A stretch of DNA of 64,000 nt from Palsa-504 sp963806335 (GTDB lineage: Bacteria > Actinomycetota > Actinomycetes > Streptosporangiales > Streptosporangiaceae), in the NCBI GenBank assembly GCA_963806335.1, contig CAWDXO010000022.1:186001-250000 (forward strand). Direction: 5' to 3'. Numbering within the stretch: position 1 is the first letter of the stretch; each line of letters starts with the position of its first letter. Below, piece after piece: positions 33,126 to 40,588 of this stretch. The notes under the pieces are model-generated. The model was given only the letters and a program-made list of their open reading frames with translations, searched no databases and had not been told where the DNA came from. The translations under genes and the position numbers were made by a program.

Positions 33126-34624
33126 TGCTGGCCCGGGGGGCGACCCCCGGAACCCCGGACTGGGGGGATTATCCCCCCAGTCCCCCCTAACCAGCTGGTG
33201 GGAACCGGCATGCCCTCGCTGTAGCCGGAGGCGCTCTGGATCCCGATCACGGCACGGTCGTGGAACTCGGCCAGGTCCCGGGCGCCCGCGTAGGCGCACG
33301 AGGAACGCAGACCGGCGACGATCATGTCGATCAGGTCCTCGACACCTGGGCGGACCGGGTCCAGGTACATGCGCGCCGAGGAGATGCCCTCCTCGAACAG
33401 GGCCTTCCGGGCCCGCTCGAACGCCGAGTCGCTGGCCGAACGGAGCCGCACCGCTCGCGCCGACGCCATCCCGAAGCTCTCCTTGTACAGCTGTCCGTCG
33501 GGGGACCGGAAGGTGTCGCCCGGCGATTCGAACGTGCCGGCGAACCACGACCCGATCATGACGTTGGAGGCGCCGGCGGCCAGGGCCAGCGCCACGTCGC
33601 GCGGGTGCCTGACCCCGCCGTCGGCCCAAACGGCCGCGCCGAGACGCCTGGCCTCGGCGGCGCACTCGTGTACCGCGGAGAACTGCGGCCGTCCCACTCC
33701 CGTCATCATCCGGGTCGTGCACATCGCGCCGGGACCGACGCCGACCTTCACGATGTCCGCGCCCGCCGACACTAGGTCGGCGACCCCGGCCGCGGTGACG
33801 ACGTTGCCCGCCACGACCGGCACCTGCGGATCCAGGGCCCGCACGGCCTGCAGCGCGCCGATCATCTTCTCCTGGTGGCCGTGCGCGGTGTCCACCACAA
33901 GCACGTCCGCCCCCGCGTCGAGCAGCAGCTTGGCCTTGGCCGCCACGTCGCCATTGACGCCGATGGCCACGCCGACCCGCAGTCGGCCCGAGGCGTCTAC
34001 GGCGGGGGAGTACAGCGTCGCGCGCAGCGCCCCGGTCCTCGTCATGATGCCGACGCACCGGCCCTCGGGATCGAGCACGGGCGCTAGCCGGTGCCGGCCG
34101 TCATGCAGCAGCGAGAACGCCCGCTCAGGCGGTGTCCCGGCCGGCAGCGTGAACGGGTCGGCGGACATCACCTGGCTCAGCTGGGTGAACCGGTCCACCC
34201 CCAGGCAGTCGGCTTCGGTGGCGACGCCCACCGGCCGTCCGTCCTCGACCACCACGACGGCGCCGTGCGCTCGCTTGGGCAGCAGGCTCAACGCGTCGCC
34301 CGCGGTGTCCGTGGGAGTCAGCGTCAGCGCGGTCTCGACCACTAGGTCCCGGGACTTCACCCAGCTGATCACGTCCGCGACGACATCGGCCGGGATGTCC
34401 TGCGGCAAGATCGCGATGCCGCCCCGGCGTGCCACGGTCTCGGCCATCCGCCGCCCGGAGACGGCGGTCATGTTGGCCGTCACGATCGGGATGGTGGCCC
34501 CGCTTCCGTCGTCGGTGGCTAGCTCGACGTCCAGCCGCGAGCCGACAGCCGACCGGCCGGGCACCATGAAGACGTCGCTATAGGTCAGGTCATGTTCGGG
34601 GGTTGTCCCGTTCAGGAATCGCAC
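32900..34624 (-). CDS. guaB1: GuaB1-type IMP dehydrogenase-family protein (GMP reductase), with abnormal C-terminal extension
   Basis: A 574-residue TIM-barrel enzyme with two inserted CBS domains (about 95-210) and the catalytic loop VGPGAMCTTRMMTGVGRPQ containing the active Cys. Mycobacterial GuaB1 has been shown to reduce GMP to IMP, regulated by nucleotides at the CBS pair. The family normally ends just after PVPTSW, reached here at 33191 (residue 478). Instead of a stop the frame continues through a GC-rich double hairpin and 226 bases antisense to the DUF3145 gene, adding 96 low-complexity residues. The first 478 residues look intact. ATG 34624. Confidence 0.9.
   Translation of the reverse strand: MRFLNGTTPEHDLTYSDVFMVPGRSAVGSRLDVELATDDGSGATIPIVTANMTAVSGRRMAETVARRGGIAILPQDIPADVVADVISWVKSRDLVVETALTLTPTDTAGDALSLLPKRAHGAVVVVEDGRPVGVATEADCLGVDRFTQLSQVMSADPFTLPAGTPPERAFSLLHDGRHRLAPVLDPEGRCVGIMTRTGALRATLYSPAVDASGRLRVGVAIGVNGDVAAKAKLLLDAGADVLVVDTAHGHQEKMIGALQAVRALDPQVPVVAGNVVTAAGVADLVSAGADIVKVGVGPGAMCTTRMMTGVGRPQFSAVHECAAEARRLGAAVWADGGVRHPRDVALALAAGASNVMIGSWFAGTFESPGDTFRSPDGQLYKESFGMASARAVRLRSASDSAFERARKALFEEGISSARMYLDPVRPGVEDLIDMIVAGLRSSCAYAGARDLAEFHDRAVIGIQSASGYSEGMPVPTSWLGGTGGIIPPVRGSGGRPPGQHYPVALSQRTGAPSAARRNGSSSLSQAVPSSLPSSSSRDSPSLRVMPITALSLSSGTRMSPVAPVTAVKIPRSGA
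33132..33190. repeat. GC-rich double-hairpin element, copy 1
   Basis: Two consecutive hairpins: CCGGGGGG.CGA.CCCCCGG (about 33133-33150), and a 13-bp perfect stem GGACTGGGGGGAT (33157-33169) with ATCCCCCCAGTCC (33171-33183). The reverse strand matches, in order and spacing, the element at 45891-45956. Probably a bidirectional terminator between convergent genes. It starts immediately after the last conserved codon of guaB1. Confidence 0.8.
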
Positions 34625-34755
34625 GTTAACGATTCTTCCCGAACGATGCGCGTGCTATAGCCGGCTCTCGGCTGGAAACCCCGGTCAACGCGAGGCCGGC
34701 GACGCACACCTGGAACGAACACCAGACCCCCTAGGGGCCTACGAGGCGGACGTGC

Positions 34756-35466
34756 TCACGCGAGGTTGAGGCCGAACGCGGCGTACATGATGTCGGCGAT
34801 CCGGTCGGCCATCTCGTCTTCCGGCAGCCGGACCTCTGCGCTGATCAGGTAGTTCACCCGCTCCAGCATCATCAGGCAGGCCACCGCGGTCAGCTCGGCG
34901 TGCTCTTGATGCCGCCCCGCCTTCTCGGCGGCGGCCGTCATGCCCGTCGTCATCGCCTCGGCGATGCTGAAGAACAACCGCAGGCCGTCGCCGAACACCT
35001 CCTCGGGCACCAGGTCGGCCTGGCTGAGAATGCGGATCACCGTCGCGTGCGCGGCGTAGGCCCTGAAGAACATCCGTACCCACTTGCGCAGCACGCTCAG
35101 CCCGGTATCGTCGGCCGTGACGACGGGGAAGTCGCCTGCCACGATCTCCATGTCGTGCAGCGCGTCCTTCAGCAGGGCCTTGAAGAGGTCTTCCTTGTTG
35201 GAAAAGTACAGGTAGAAGGTGCCGTGCGAGATTCCGGCCCGGCGCACCACGTCATCCACGCGGACGCCGTGAAAGCCGCGGACCTCGAACTCGACCATGC
35301 CGGCTTCCAGCAGCTTGCGGACGGTCTCCCGGCCCTGGGCGCGCAGCTCACGGTCCTGCGCAGGGGCGCCGCCGCCGAGCGACGGTCTAGCGGGCTGTTT
35401 CCTCGGTGGCCGCCCGGTCCCGCGCGACGCGGCGTTGGCGGGGCCGTGGCCTGCCTCCTGGTTCAT
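34756..35466 (-). CDS. TetR-family transcriptional regulator
   Basis: A 236-residue regulator. After a Pro/Arg-rich N-terminal 45 residues comes the helix-turn-helix (RETVRKLLEAGMVEFEVRGFHGVRVDDVVRRAGISHGTFYLYFSNKEDLFKALL), then a helical ligand domain. Such N-terminally extended TetR proteins are often lipid or fatty-acid regulators, but that is not decided here. The frame is open to 35595; ATG 35466 is chosen, although an AGGAG-like site is missing. A perfect 12-bp inverted repeat, its arms 98 bases apart, spans the divergent region to the next gene. Confidence 0.85.
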   Translation of the reverse strand: MNQEAGHGPANAASRGTGRPPRKQPARPSLGGGAPAQDRELRAQGRETVRKLLEAGMVEFEVRGFHGVRVDDVVRRAGISHGTFYLYFSNKEDLFKALLKDALHDMEIVAGDFPVVTADDTGLSVLRKWVRMFFRAYAAHATVIRILSQADLVPEEVFGDGLRLFFSIAEAMTTGMTAAAEKAGRHQEHAELTAVACLMMLERVNYLISAEVRLPEDEMADRIADIMYAAFGLNLA

Positions 35467-35479
35467 AGCAAGAGAGTAG

Positions 35480-35601
35480 CCTTCCGTGCCTATAGTGCAG
35501 CGCATTCGGTCAACGCGGCGGCCTCGGCCACCTTCCAGACGGCCCTGCTGCCGTCTACAAGTCTTGCTACCCTTCACCGGTGAGTAGTCAGGCACGGAAG
35601 G
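35480..35601. promoter_or_regulatory. Widely spaced 12-bp inverted repeat in divergent promoter region
   Basis: CCTTCCGTGCCT (35480-35491) and AGGCACGGAAGG (35590-35601) are perfect reverse complements. One lies just upstream of the TetR start, the other about 65 bases before the divergent gene. Two opposed sites for one regulator, possibly with looping, are a reasonable reading. Confidence 0.4.
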
Positions 35602-35666
35602 TGGCCCACCCGCGGCCCGCGGCCCGCCTGCATACCAGCACCTGCTGCTGATGCCGGGTCCTGGTC

Positions 35667-36806
35667 ATGTCTGCTGAAGTGCTCAGCCTGCGCGCGATCA
35701 ACCGGGCTATGCTCAGCCGGCAGCTGCTGCTCGACCGTGCCAGCCTGCCCCCCGCCGGGGCCGGGCGGGCGGCGCAGGTAGTGAAGACCATCGAGCACCT
35801 CATCGGGCTGCAGGCCCAGGCGCCGTTCCCGCCGTACTATGGTCTGCTGTCACGGCTCGACGGGTTCCGGCCCGATGACCTGGCCTCGCTGATCATCAGC
35901 CGGAGCGTGGTCCGGATCGCGCTGATGCGCGGTACCATCCATCTGGTCTCGGCCCGGGACTGCCTGCCGCTGCGTCGGCTGGTCCAGCCCGCAATCGAGC
36001 GCGGTATGCGCGGCGCCTTCGGCCGGCAACTCGCCGGCGTGGACACCGCGGCGCTCGCCGCGGCCGGCCGGACCCTGGTGGAATCGGAGCCGATGACGTT
36101 CAGCCAGCTCGGCCAGGCGCTGGCCGGGCGCTGGCCGGATCATCCGCCGGCCGCCCTGGCCCAGGCAGTACGTACGTTCGTGCCGCTGGTACAGGTGCCG
36201 CCGCGTGCCGTCTGGGGCCAGGCCGGGCAGGCGCGCCACACCTCGGCGGAACACTGGCTAGGCCGCGCGGCCCAGCCGGCTCGGCCGCCCTCCCCAGCCG
36301 ATCTGGCCGCGTTCGTCACCCGTTACCTGGCCGCGTTCGGCCCGGCGACCGTCCGGGATGTCCAGGCCTGGTCCGGGCTGACCGGTCTGCGGTCGGTCAT
36401 GGATCAGCTCAGGCCCTCTATCGTGACCTTCCGCAACGAGCAAGGTGCGGAGCTGTTCGACCTGTCCCTGGCGCCGCGCCCCGCCGGGGAAGTGCCCGCG
36501 CCCGTCCGCCTGGTCGCGGAGTTCGACAACCTCGTTCTCTCCCACGCTGACCGTTCCCGCGTCATCAGCGCGGAGCACCTGCGGCGGCTGTCCACGATCA
36601 ACGGCATCTTTCCCGGTTCGGTGCTCATCGACGGGTTCGTCGCCGGGATGTGGCGGCTCGCGCGGAGCCGGGACGCCGCAACGCTGACCATCGAGCTTTT
36701 CGGTTCCGCCCCGGACCGCGATGCGCTGGTACGTGAGGCCGAGCGGGTGCTCGCGTTCTGCTCGCCGGATGCATCACATGACGTTCGTTTCGGCCCGCTG
36801 GCCTAG
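35667..36806 (+). CDS. Winged-helix DNA-binding protein of the HTH_42/AlkZ-like glycosylase family
   Basis: A 379-residue protein of the HTH_42 (DUF1006) superfamily. It contains tandem winged-helix modules and the segment EHLIGLQAQAPFPPYYGLLSRL with a Gln49-x-Gln51 motif; in AlkZ and YcaQ the QxQ motif is catalytic for excision of alkylated or cross-linked bases. Downstream LMRGTIHLVSARD and VAEFDNLVLSHADRSRVI are further family hallmarks. Many actinomycete AlkZ relatives confer self-resistance to genotoxic metabolites, but housekeeping paralogues are common. ATG 35667. It converges on the Mrp gene with a six-base gap. Confidence 0.8.
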   Translation: MSAEVLSLRAINRAMLSRQLLLDRASLPPAGAGRAAQVVKTIEHLIGLQAQAPFPPYYGLLSRLDGFRPDDLASLIISRSVVRIALMRGTIHLVSARDCLPLRRLVQPAIERGMRGAFGRQLAGVDTAALAAAGRTLVESEPMTFSQLGQALAGRWPDHPPAALAQAVRTFVPLVQVPPRAVWGQAGQARHTSAEHWLGRAAQPARPPSPADLAAFVTRYLAAFGPATVRDVQAWSGLTGLRSVMDQLRPSIVTFRNEQGAELFDLSLAPRPAGEVPAPVRLVAEFDNLVLSHADRSRVISAEHLRRLSTINGIFPGSVLIDGFVAGMWRLARSRDAATLTIELFGSAPDRDALVREAERVLAFCSPDASHDVRFGPLA

Positions 36807-36812
36807 TGGGGG

Positions 36813-37631
36813 TCACGGGTTGGTGAACCGCTGGCCGATCTGCTCGGCGATGAGGCGGTAGGCGGCGACCTGCTCCGGGACCGCGCAAGTGACCATGACC
36901 GGTCGGCCTTCGTCCGCGTCTCGCGCCGCCTGGTAGCTGAACGGGATGCTCGCCAGCCTCGGGATCAGTCCCCAGATGCTCTCCGCTTCGGAGGCCGAGG
37001 GAAAGAGCGGGGTCGTCTGGCCGCAGTCCGGGCACACCTGTCCGCTCATGTTCTCCACCCCCGCGACGTCGACGGTCCCCGCGTGCCCGCGACCGCCCTG
37101 CTGCTTCAGGTGGGCTACCAGCCTGCGCGCGTCCTGATGCGCGATGACCTGCGGGGTGACCACGACAAGCACGCACATCGGCCGGCCCGACAGGGCGAAG
37201 ACGTACTGCTGGATGTCCGCCGTCCCGGGCGGGAGGTCCATCACCAGGTAGTCGAGGTCGCCCCAGTCGGAGTCGGAGAGCAGTCTGCGGACCAGCAACT
37301 GGGCCATGCCGCCCTGGATGGCCAGGGCCTGGTTCTCACCGAGCAGGAACGCCGCCGACGCAAGCTGGACCCCGTGCTGGCTGACGGTCTGCAAGCGGGA
37401 ATCGGGCGCGCCCGGCCGGGCGAACAACGTCACGCTCGACGCCTCGGCGCGCCTCCGCAAGCCCATCATGCGGGGCACGTCAGGACCGTAGAGGTCGGCG
37501 TCGATCAGTCCCGTTCGCTGTCCCAGCGCGGTCAGGGCCAGGGCGAGGTTGACCGCGACGGTGGTCTTGCCGACACCGCCCTTTCCGCTCGCGACGGCGA
37601 TGACCGGCACCTGCTCCGAACGGTCCGTCAT
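36813..37631 (-). CDS. Mrp/NBP35-family Fe-S carrier P-loop ATPase
   Basis: A 272-residue ATPase. Deviant Walker A (ASGKGGVGKTTVAVNLA), LIDADLYGPDVPRMMGL and VMDLPPGTADIQQ are signatures of Mrp/ApbC proteins that bind and transfer Fe-S clusters. The VCPDCGQ segment supplies the Cys-x2-Cys pair bridging the cluster across the dimer. No N-terminal DUF59 domain, unlike the main actinobacterial Mrp, so this is a shorter paralogue. ATG 37631 with GGAG at ideal spacing is preferred over GTG 37637. Confidence 0.87.
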   Translation of the reverse strand: MTDRSEQVPVIAVASGKGGVGKTTVAVNLALALTALGQRTGLIDADLYGPDVPRMMGLRRRAEASSVTLFARPGAPDSRLQTVSQHGVQLASAAFLLGENQALAIQGGMAQLLVRRLLSDSDWGDLDYLVMDLPPGTADIQQYVFALSGRPMCVLVVVTPQVIAHQDARRLVAHLKQQGGRGHAGTVDVAGVENMSGQVCPDCGQTTPLFPSASEAESIWGLIPRLASIPFSYQAARDADEGRPVMVTCAVPEQVAAYRLIAEQIGQRFTNP

Positions 37632-37687
37632 GCGCACTCCACGGTCTCGGCAACGCTGAAGATCTATTTATAGAAGGCTCAAGGTCT

Positions 37688-37698
37688 GTTTAATAAAC
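37688..37698. promoter_or_regulatory. AT-rich inverted repeat in divergent promoter region
   Basis: GTTTA (37688-37692) and TAAAC (37694-37698) around one central base, inside an AT-rich patch between the Mrp and transglycosylase genes. Position suggests promoter or operator function; nothing more can be said. Confidence 0.3.
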
Positions 37699-37739
37699 CG
37701 ATAGGGGGTTTCTATTGGCGTGGGGGTCCTTATATCGTC

Positions 37740-38966
37740 GTGTACATTGTGCTGTTCTTGTGCCTGCGGCGAGCCGCCCAGATGACCGTCGCCACCGCCG
37801 CGACGTGCCTGACCCTGACCGGATTCGGGATCCCGGCCAGTGCCGCCGCCGTCACCTCCGGGCCGTCGGGCGGGACTTTGCCCTTCACCGTGTCGCCACC
37901 CGCCGGCGTCGCCGCGGCGTCAGGCCGCACCTCTGAAGTCTCATCCGCCCTGCCTGCCTCGGTGCCCAAGTCCCTGAAGACCCCGGGCTCGGCCGGGGCT
38001 CCGCCCCGGCAGCTCTTCGTGCCCGACCTGATCGCCGCCGTCCCGGCCGGGATCACCCCCGCTCAGCTCGCGAAGATTCGCAAGCTGCCTGGGGTAATGG
38101 CGATCCTCACCGTCGACGGCGGCGAGGTTACCGTCAACGGCAAGAGCGCGGATGTTCTCGGCGTTTCGCCGCAGGCGTTCAGGTCCTGGACATCACCGCA
38201 GACCGCGGCAGCCGCCGCGGTGTGGACGGACCTGGCTCAGGGCCGGCTGGTCGGCACCCGCGCTGCCGCCAGCCGGCTCCATCTGGCCGCCGGGCACTCG
38301 GCTCAAGTGTCGGCCGCGGTCCAGGCGCGGGTGCCGTTCGGCGCGCAGACCGTGCTAAGCGTGCCCGGCGTGGACGCGGTCGTAGACCAGGCTAGGTCGG
38401 CGCAGCTGGGACTGGTGAGAAACGTCGCGGTACTGATCAACGCGCCAGGAACGGACCTAGCCAAACTAATGGCCCAGGTTCGGTCGGTCACCGGCCCGGG
38501 CGGTCAGGTGCGCAACCTGGTGCCGTATACCGCGGTTAGCGGGAGCAAGCTGCCGGTGACCACGAACGTGCCGACCACTGGCGTGCCCAAAAGCCTGGTG
38601 ACGCTGTACCAGCAGTCCGCCAAGGAGTATTGCCCTGGTCTGTCCTGGACGGTGCTGGCCGCGATCAACGAGATCGAGAGCGGTGACGGCGCCAACGAGG
38701 GCCCATCGAGCGCGGGAGCGCTTGGCCCGATGCAGTTCCTGCCGTCCACCTGGGCAGAATGGGGCATCGACGCGTTCGGCCAGACCGGGCCACCGGACAT
38801 CATGAACCCGCTGGACGCCGTGCCTTCGGCCGCCCGGCTACTGTGCGCCGCCGGCGCCGGGAACAGCGCGTCGCTTTCCACGGCGATCTTCGCCTACAAC
38901 CACGCGACCTGGTACGTCGCCGAGGTGCTCGCGCTTGCCAGCGAATACGCCCAGGCCTATCCCTAG
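37740..38966 (+). CDS. Secreted lytic transglycosylase
   Basis: A 408-residue exported protein. A signal peptide is apparent (LRRAAQMTVATAATCLTLTGFG...ASAAA), followed by a Ser/Pro/Ala-rich region, a middle domain of unknown fold (about 90-280), and a C-terminal SLT-type lysozyme-fold domain with WTVLAAINEIESGDGANEGPSSAGALGPMQFLPSTWAEWG-like features: the catalytic Glu lies in NEIESG and the substrate-binding GPMQFLPSTW follows. It cleaves peptidoglycan glycan strands. Start GTG 37740 is the longest choice and keeps the Arg pair of the signal peptide; ATG 37782 would remove it. No clear ribosome site. Confidence 0.85.
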   Translation: MYIVLFLCLRRAAQMTVATAATCLTLTGFGIPASAAAVTSGPSGGTLPFTVSPPAGVAAASGRTSEVSSALPASVPKSLKTPGSAGAPPRQLFVPDLIAAVPAGITPAQLAKIRKLPGVMAILTVDGGEVTVNGKSADVLGVSPQAFRSWTSPQTAAAAAVWTDLAQGRLVGTRAAASRLHLAAGHSAQVSAAVQARVPFGAQTVLSVPGVDAVVDQARSAQLGLVRNVAVLINAPGTDLAKLMAQVRSVTGPGGQVRNLVPYTAVSGSKLPVTTNVPTTGVPKSLVTLYQQSAKEYCPGLSWTVLAAINEIESGDGANEGPSSAGALGPMQFLPSTWAEWGIDAFGQTGPPDIMNPLDAVPSAARLLCAAGAGNSASLSTAIFAYNHATWYVAEVLALASEYAQAYP

Positions 38967-39079
38967 CCGACCCCCAACAGCACGGCCGCTCCGCCCGGCG
39001 CGATGCTGAGCTGGCGGGGGACGCCCAAGGTGAAGCGCCGCGTGCGGGCTATCTGACCGGGCAGTGATACCGTCGCCAC
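38963..39079 (-). pseudogene. Remnant of an S9-family peptidase N terminus
   Basis: From GTG 39079 a 38-codon frame encodes QIARTRRFTLGVPRQLSIAPGG, closely resembling the first 40 residues of actinobacterial S9 (prolyl oligopeptidase/DPP-IV-like) peptidases, where FARTRRFTLGVPR is followed by FSxSPDG. It then stops at 38963, overlapping the end of the transglycosylase gene by four bases. The remaining roughly 600 codons are gone. This is a recognition by eye of a short motif, so moderately supported. Confidence 0.45.
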
Positions 39080-39129
39080 GTCCGATAGCCTGCCATATTT
39101 TCTAGTTGAATCATACGGATTTTCGATTA

Positions 39130-40302
39130 TTACGCCTGAACGGTTCCTGTCTGATCCGCGGTTCGGAGGCGGCGCAGGCCCGCCAGGCAGGTTACGGCGC
39201 TTGCGACGCCGCAGGCGGCGGCGAAGGCGTATCCCAGCCGCGGGCCGTGCGCGTCGATGAGGAAACCGACCACCGAGGCTCCGACGGCGACGCCAACGGA
39301 GATGCCGCTGCTCAGCCAGGACATGGCCTCGGTGCGCCTGCCCCGCTTGGCTTGTGCCTCGAGCAGGCTGAAACCGGCGATGAGCGTCGGCGCGATGGTG
39401 AGGCCGCACAGGTAGATCCCGCAGGTAAGAGTGATCAGGTTCGGCTGGGCCCAGAAGGTGGCGACGCCCATCACGGTCAGCACGAGGGTGAGCGCGAACC
39501 TCTTCTCGACCGGCGCCCGCCATTGCCGCGATCCGTACCAGAGGCCGCCCGTGGCGCTGCCGAGGGCGTAAGTGCCGAGGATGAAGCCCGCCAGCGGCTT
39601 GTGCCCGAAGTCCTGGGCGAACGCGACCGTGCTCAGGTCGATGGCGACGAACATCGCGCCGAGCAGGAGGTAAACCGGGCCGAGCACCACCAGGCCGGGC
39701 GCGGCCGCGCCGCGGACCCGGGGCGCCCTCGGGGGCAGGGAGCCGCGGCGCCCGGCCGCGGCCGGGCGTTTCTCAGGTTGGACGATGACTGGCTCGGTCC
39801 CGCGCTGGGCCGCGAACCATAGGGTCCCCGCGACGCACAACACGGCGGCTATGCCGACGCCGGAGGCCGGGAAGACCTCGGTGGCGAGCAGCGTCACGGC
39901 GGCAGGACCGATGACGAAGCAGAGCTCATCGGCGACCGACTCGAAACTGAAGGCGGCGTGCAGCCGGGGCGAGCCCGCGAGCAGGACACTCCACCGGGCC
40001 CGGACCATGGTGCCCAGGGACGGCATGGCGGCGCCCGCTATCGCTCCCGGCACGAAGACCGCCCAGATAGGCAGGTCTGACTGGACGGCTACGATCAGCG
40101 CGGCGGTAGCCAGGGCGAACACGGTGAGCAGAGGCAGCAGCACCTGCCGCTGGCCATGAGAGTCCACTAGGCGCGCGATCCGGGGGGAGGAGAACGCGTA
40201 GCCGAGAGAACCGACCGCGGACACCGCACCGGCCACGCCGTATTTGCCGGTGGTCGCCGAGATGAGCAAGACAGTGCCGAGCCCGAACATCGACATCGGC
40301 AT
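39130..40302 (-). CDS. MFS transporter with unclear start
   Basis: A 12-helix-type major facilitator with at least 390 residues; the conserved loop ARLVDSHGQRQVLLPL matches MFS motif A, and the middle cytoplasmic loop is Arg/Pro-rich. Close actinomycete relatives begin with an element like LRRPGAWRFSAAxxIxRLPxSM. Here that sequence (LRPYAEIFRIPGAWRFSTAAIIGR) lies upstream of ATG 40302 in the same frame, but no ATG, GTG or TTG occurs between it and a TGA near 40420; CTG codons at 40374 and 40389 are possible starts. Either a non-canonical start or a lost one. Substrate unknown. Confidence 0.82.
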   Translation of the reverse strand: MPMSMFGLGTVLLISATTGKYGVAGAVSAVGSLGYAFSSPRIARLVDSHGQRQVLLPLLTVFALATAALIVAVQSDLPIWAVFVPGAIAGAAMPSLGTMVRARWSVLLAGSPRLHAAFSFESVADELCFVIGPAAVTLLATEVFPASGVGIAAVLCVAGTLWFAAQRGTEPVIVQPEKRPAAAGRRGSLPPRAPRVRGAAAPGLVVLGPVYLLLGAMFVAIDLSTVAFAQDFGHKPLAGFILGTYALGSATGGLWYGSRQWRAPVEKRFALTLVLTVMGVATFWAQPNLITLTCGIYLCGLTIAPTLIAGFSLLEAQAKRGRRTEAMSWLSSGISVGVAVGASVVGFLIDAHGPRLGYAFAAACGVASAVTCLAGLRRLRTADQTGTVQA

Positions 40303-40588
40303 CCGGCCGATGATCGCCGCCGTCGAGAAGCGCCAGGCACCAGGGATGCGGAAGATCTCTGCGTAGGGCCGCAGCGGATGGGCTAGCAGGCCGGCGGGGA
40401 GCGGGTGGCGGTCTTTTTCGCGTCGTCAGCACCCGTCATCGGCCGAATTGCCCCATGATCATCACGATATCGGACGAAGCCAACGGGATTTCTGGCCACG
40501 CGCGCCGGCCCGCCCCGGACCACGGCAGGTCCTGGCTCCGGCCCTGCCCGCGGGCGGGGCCGCCCGCGGACCCTGGTTGGATGGAAGC

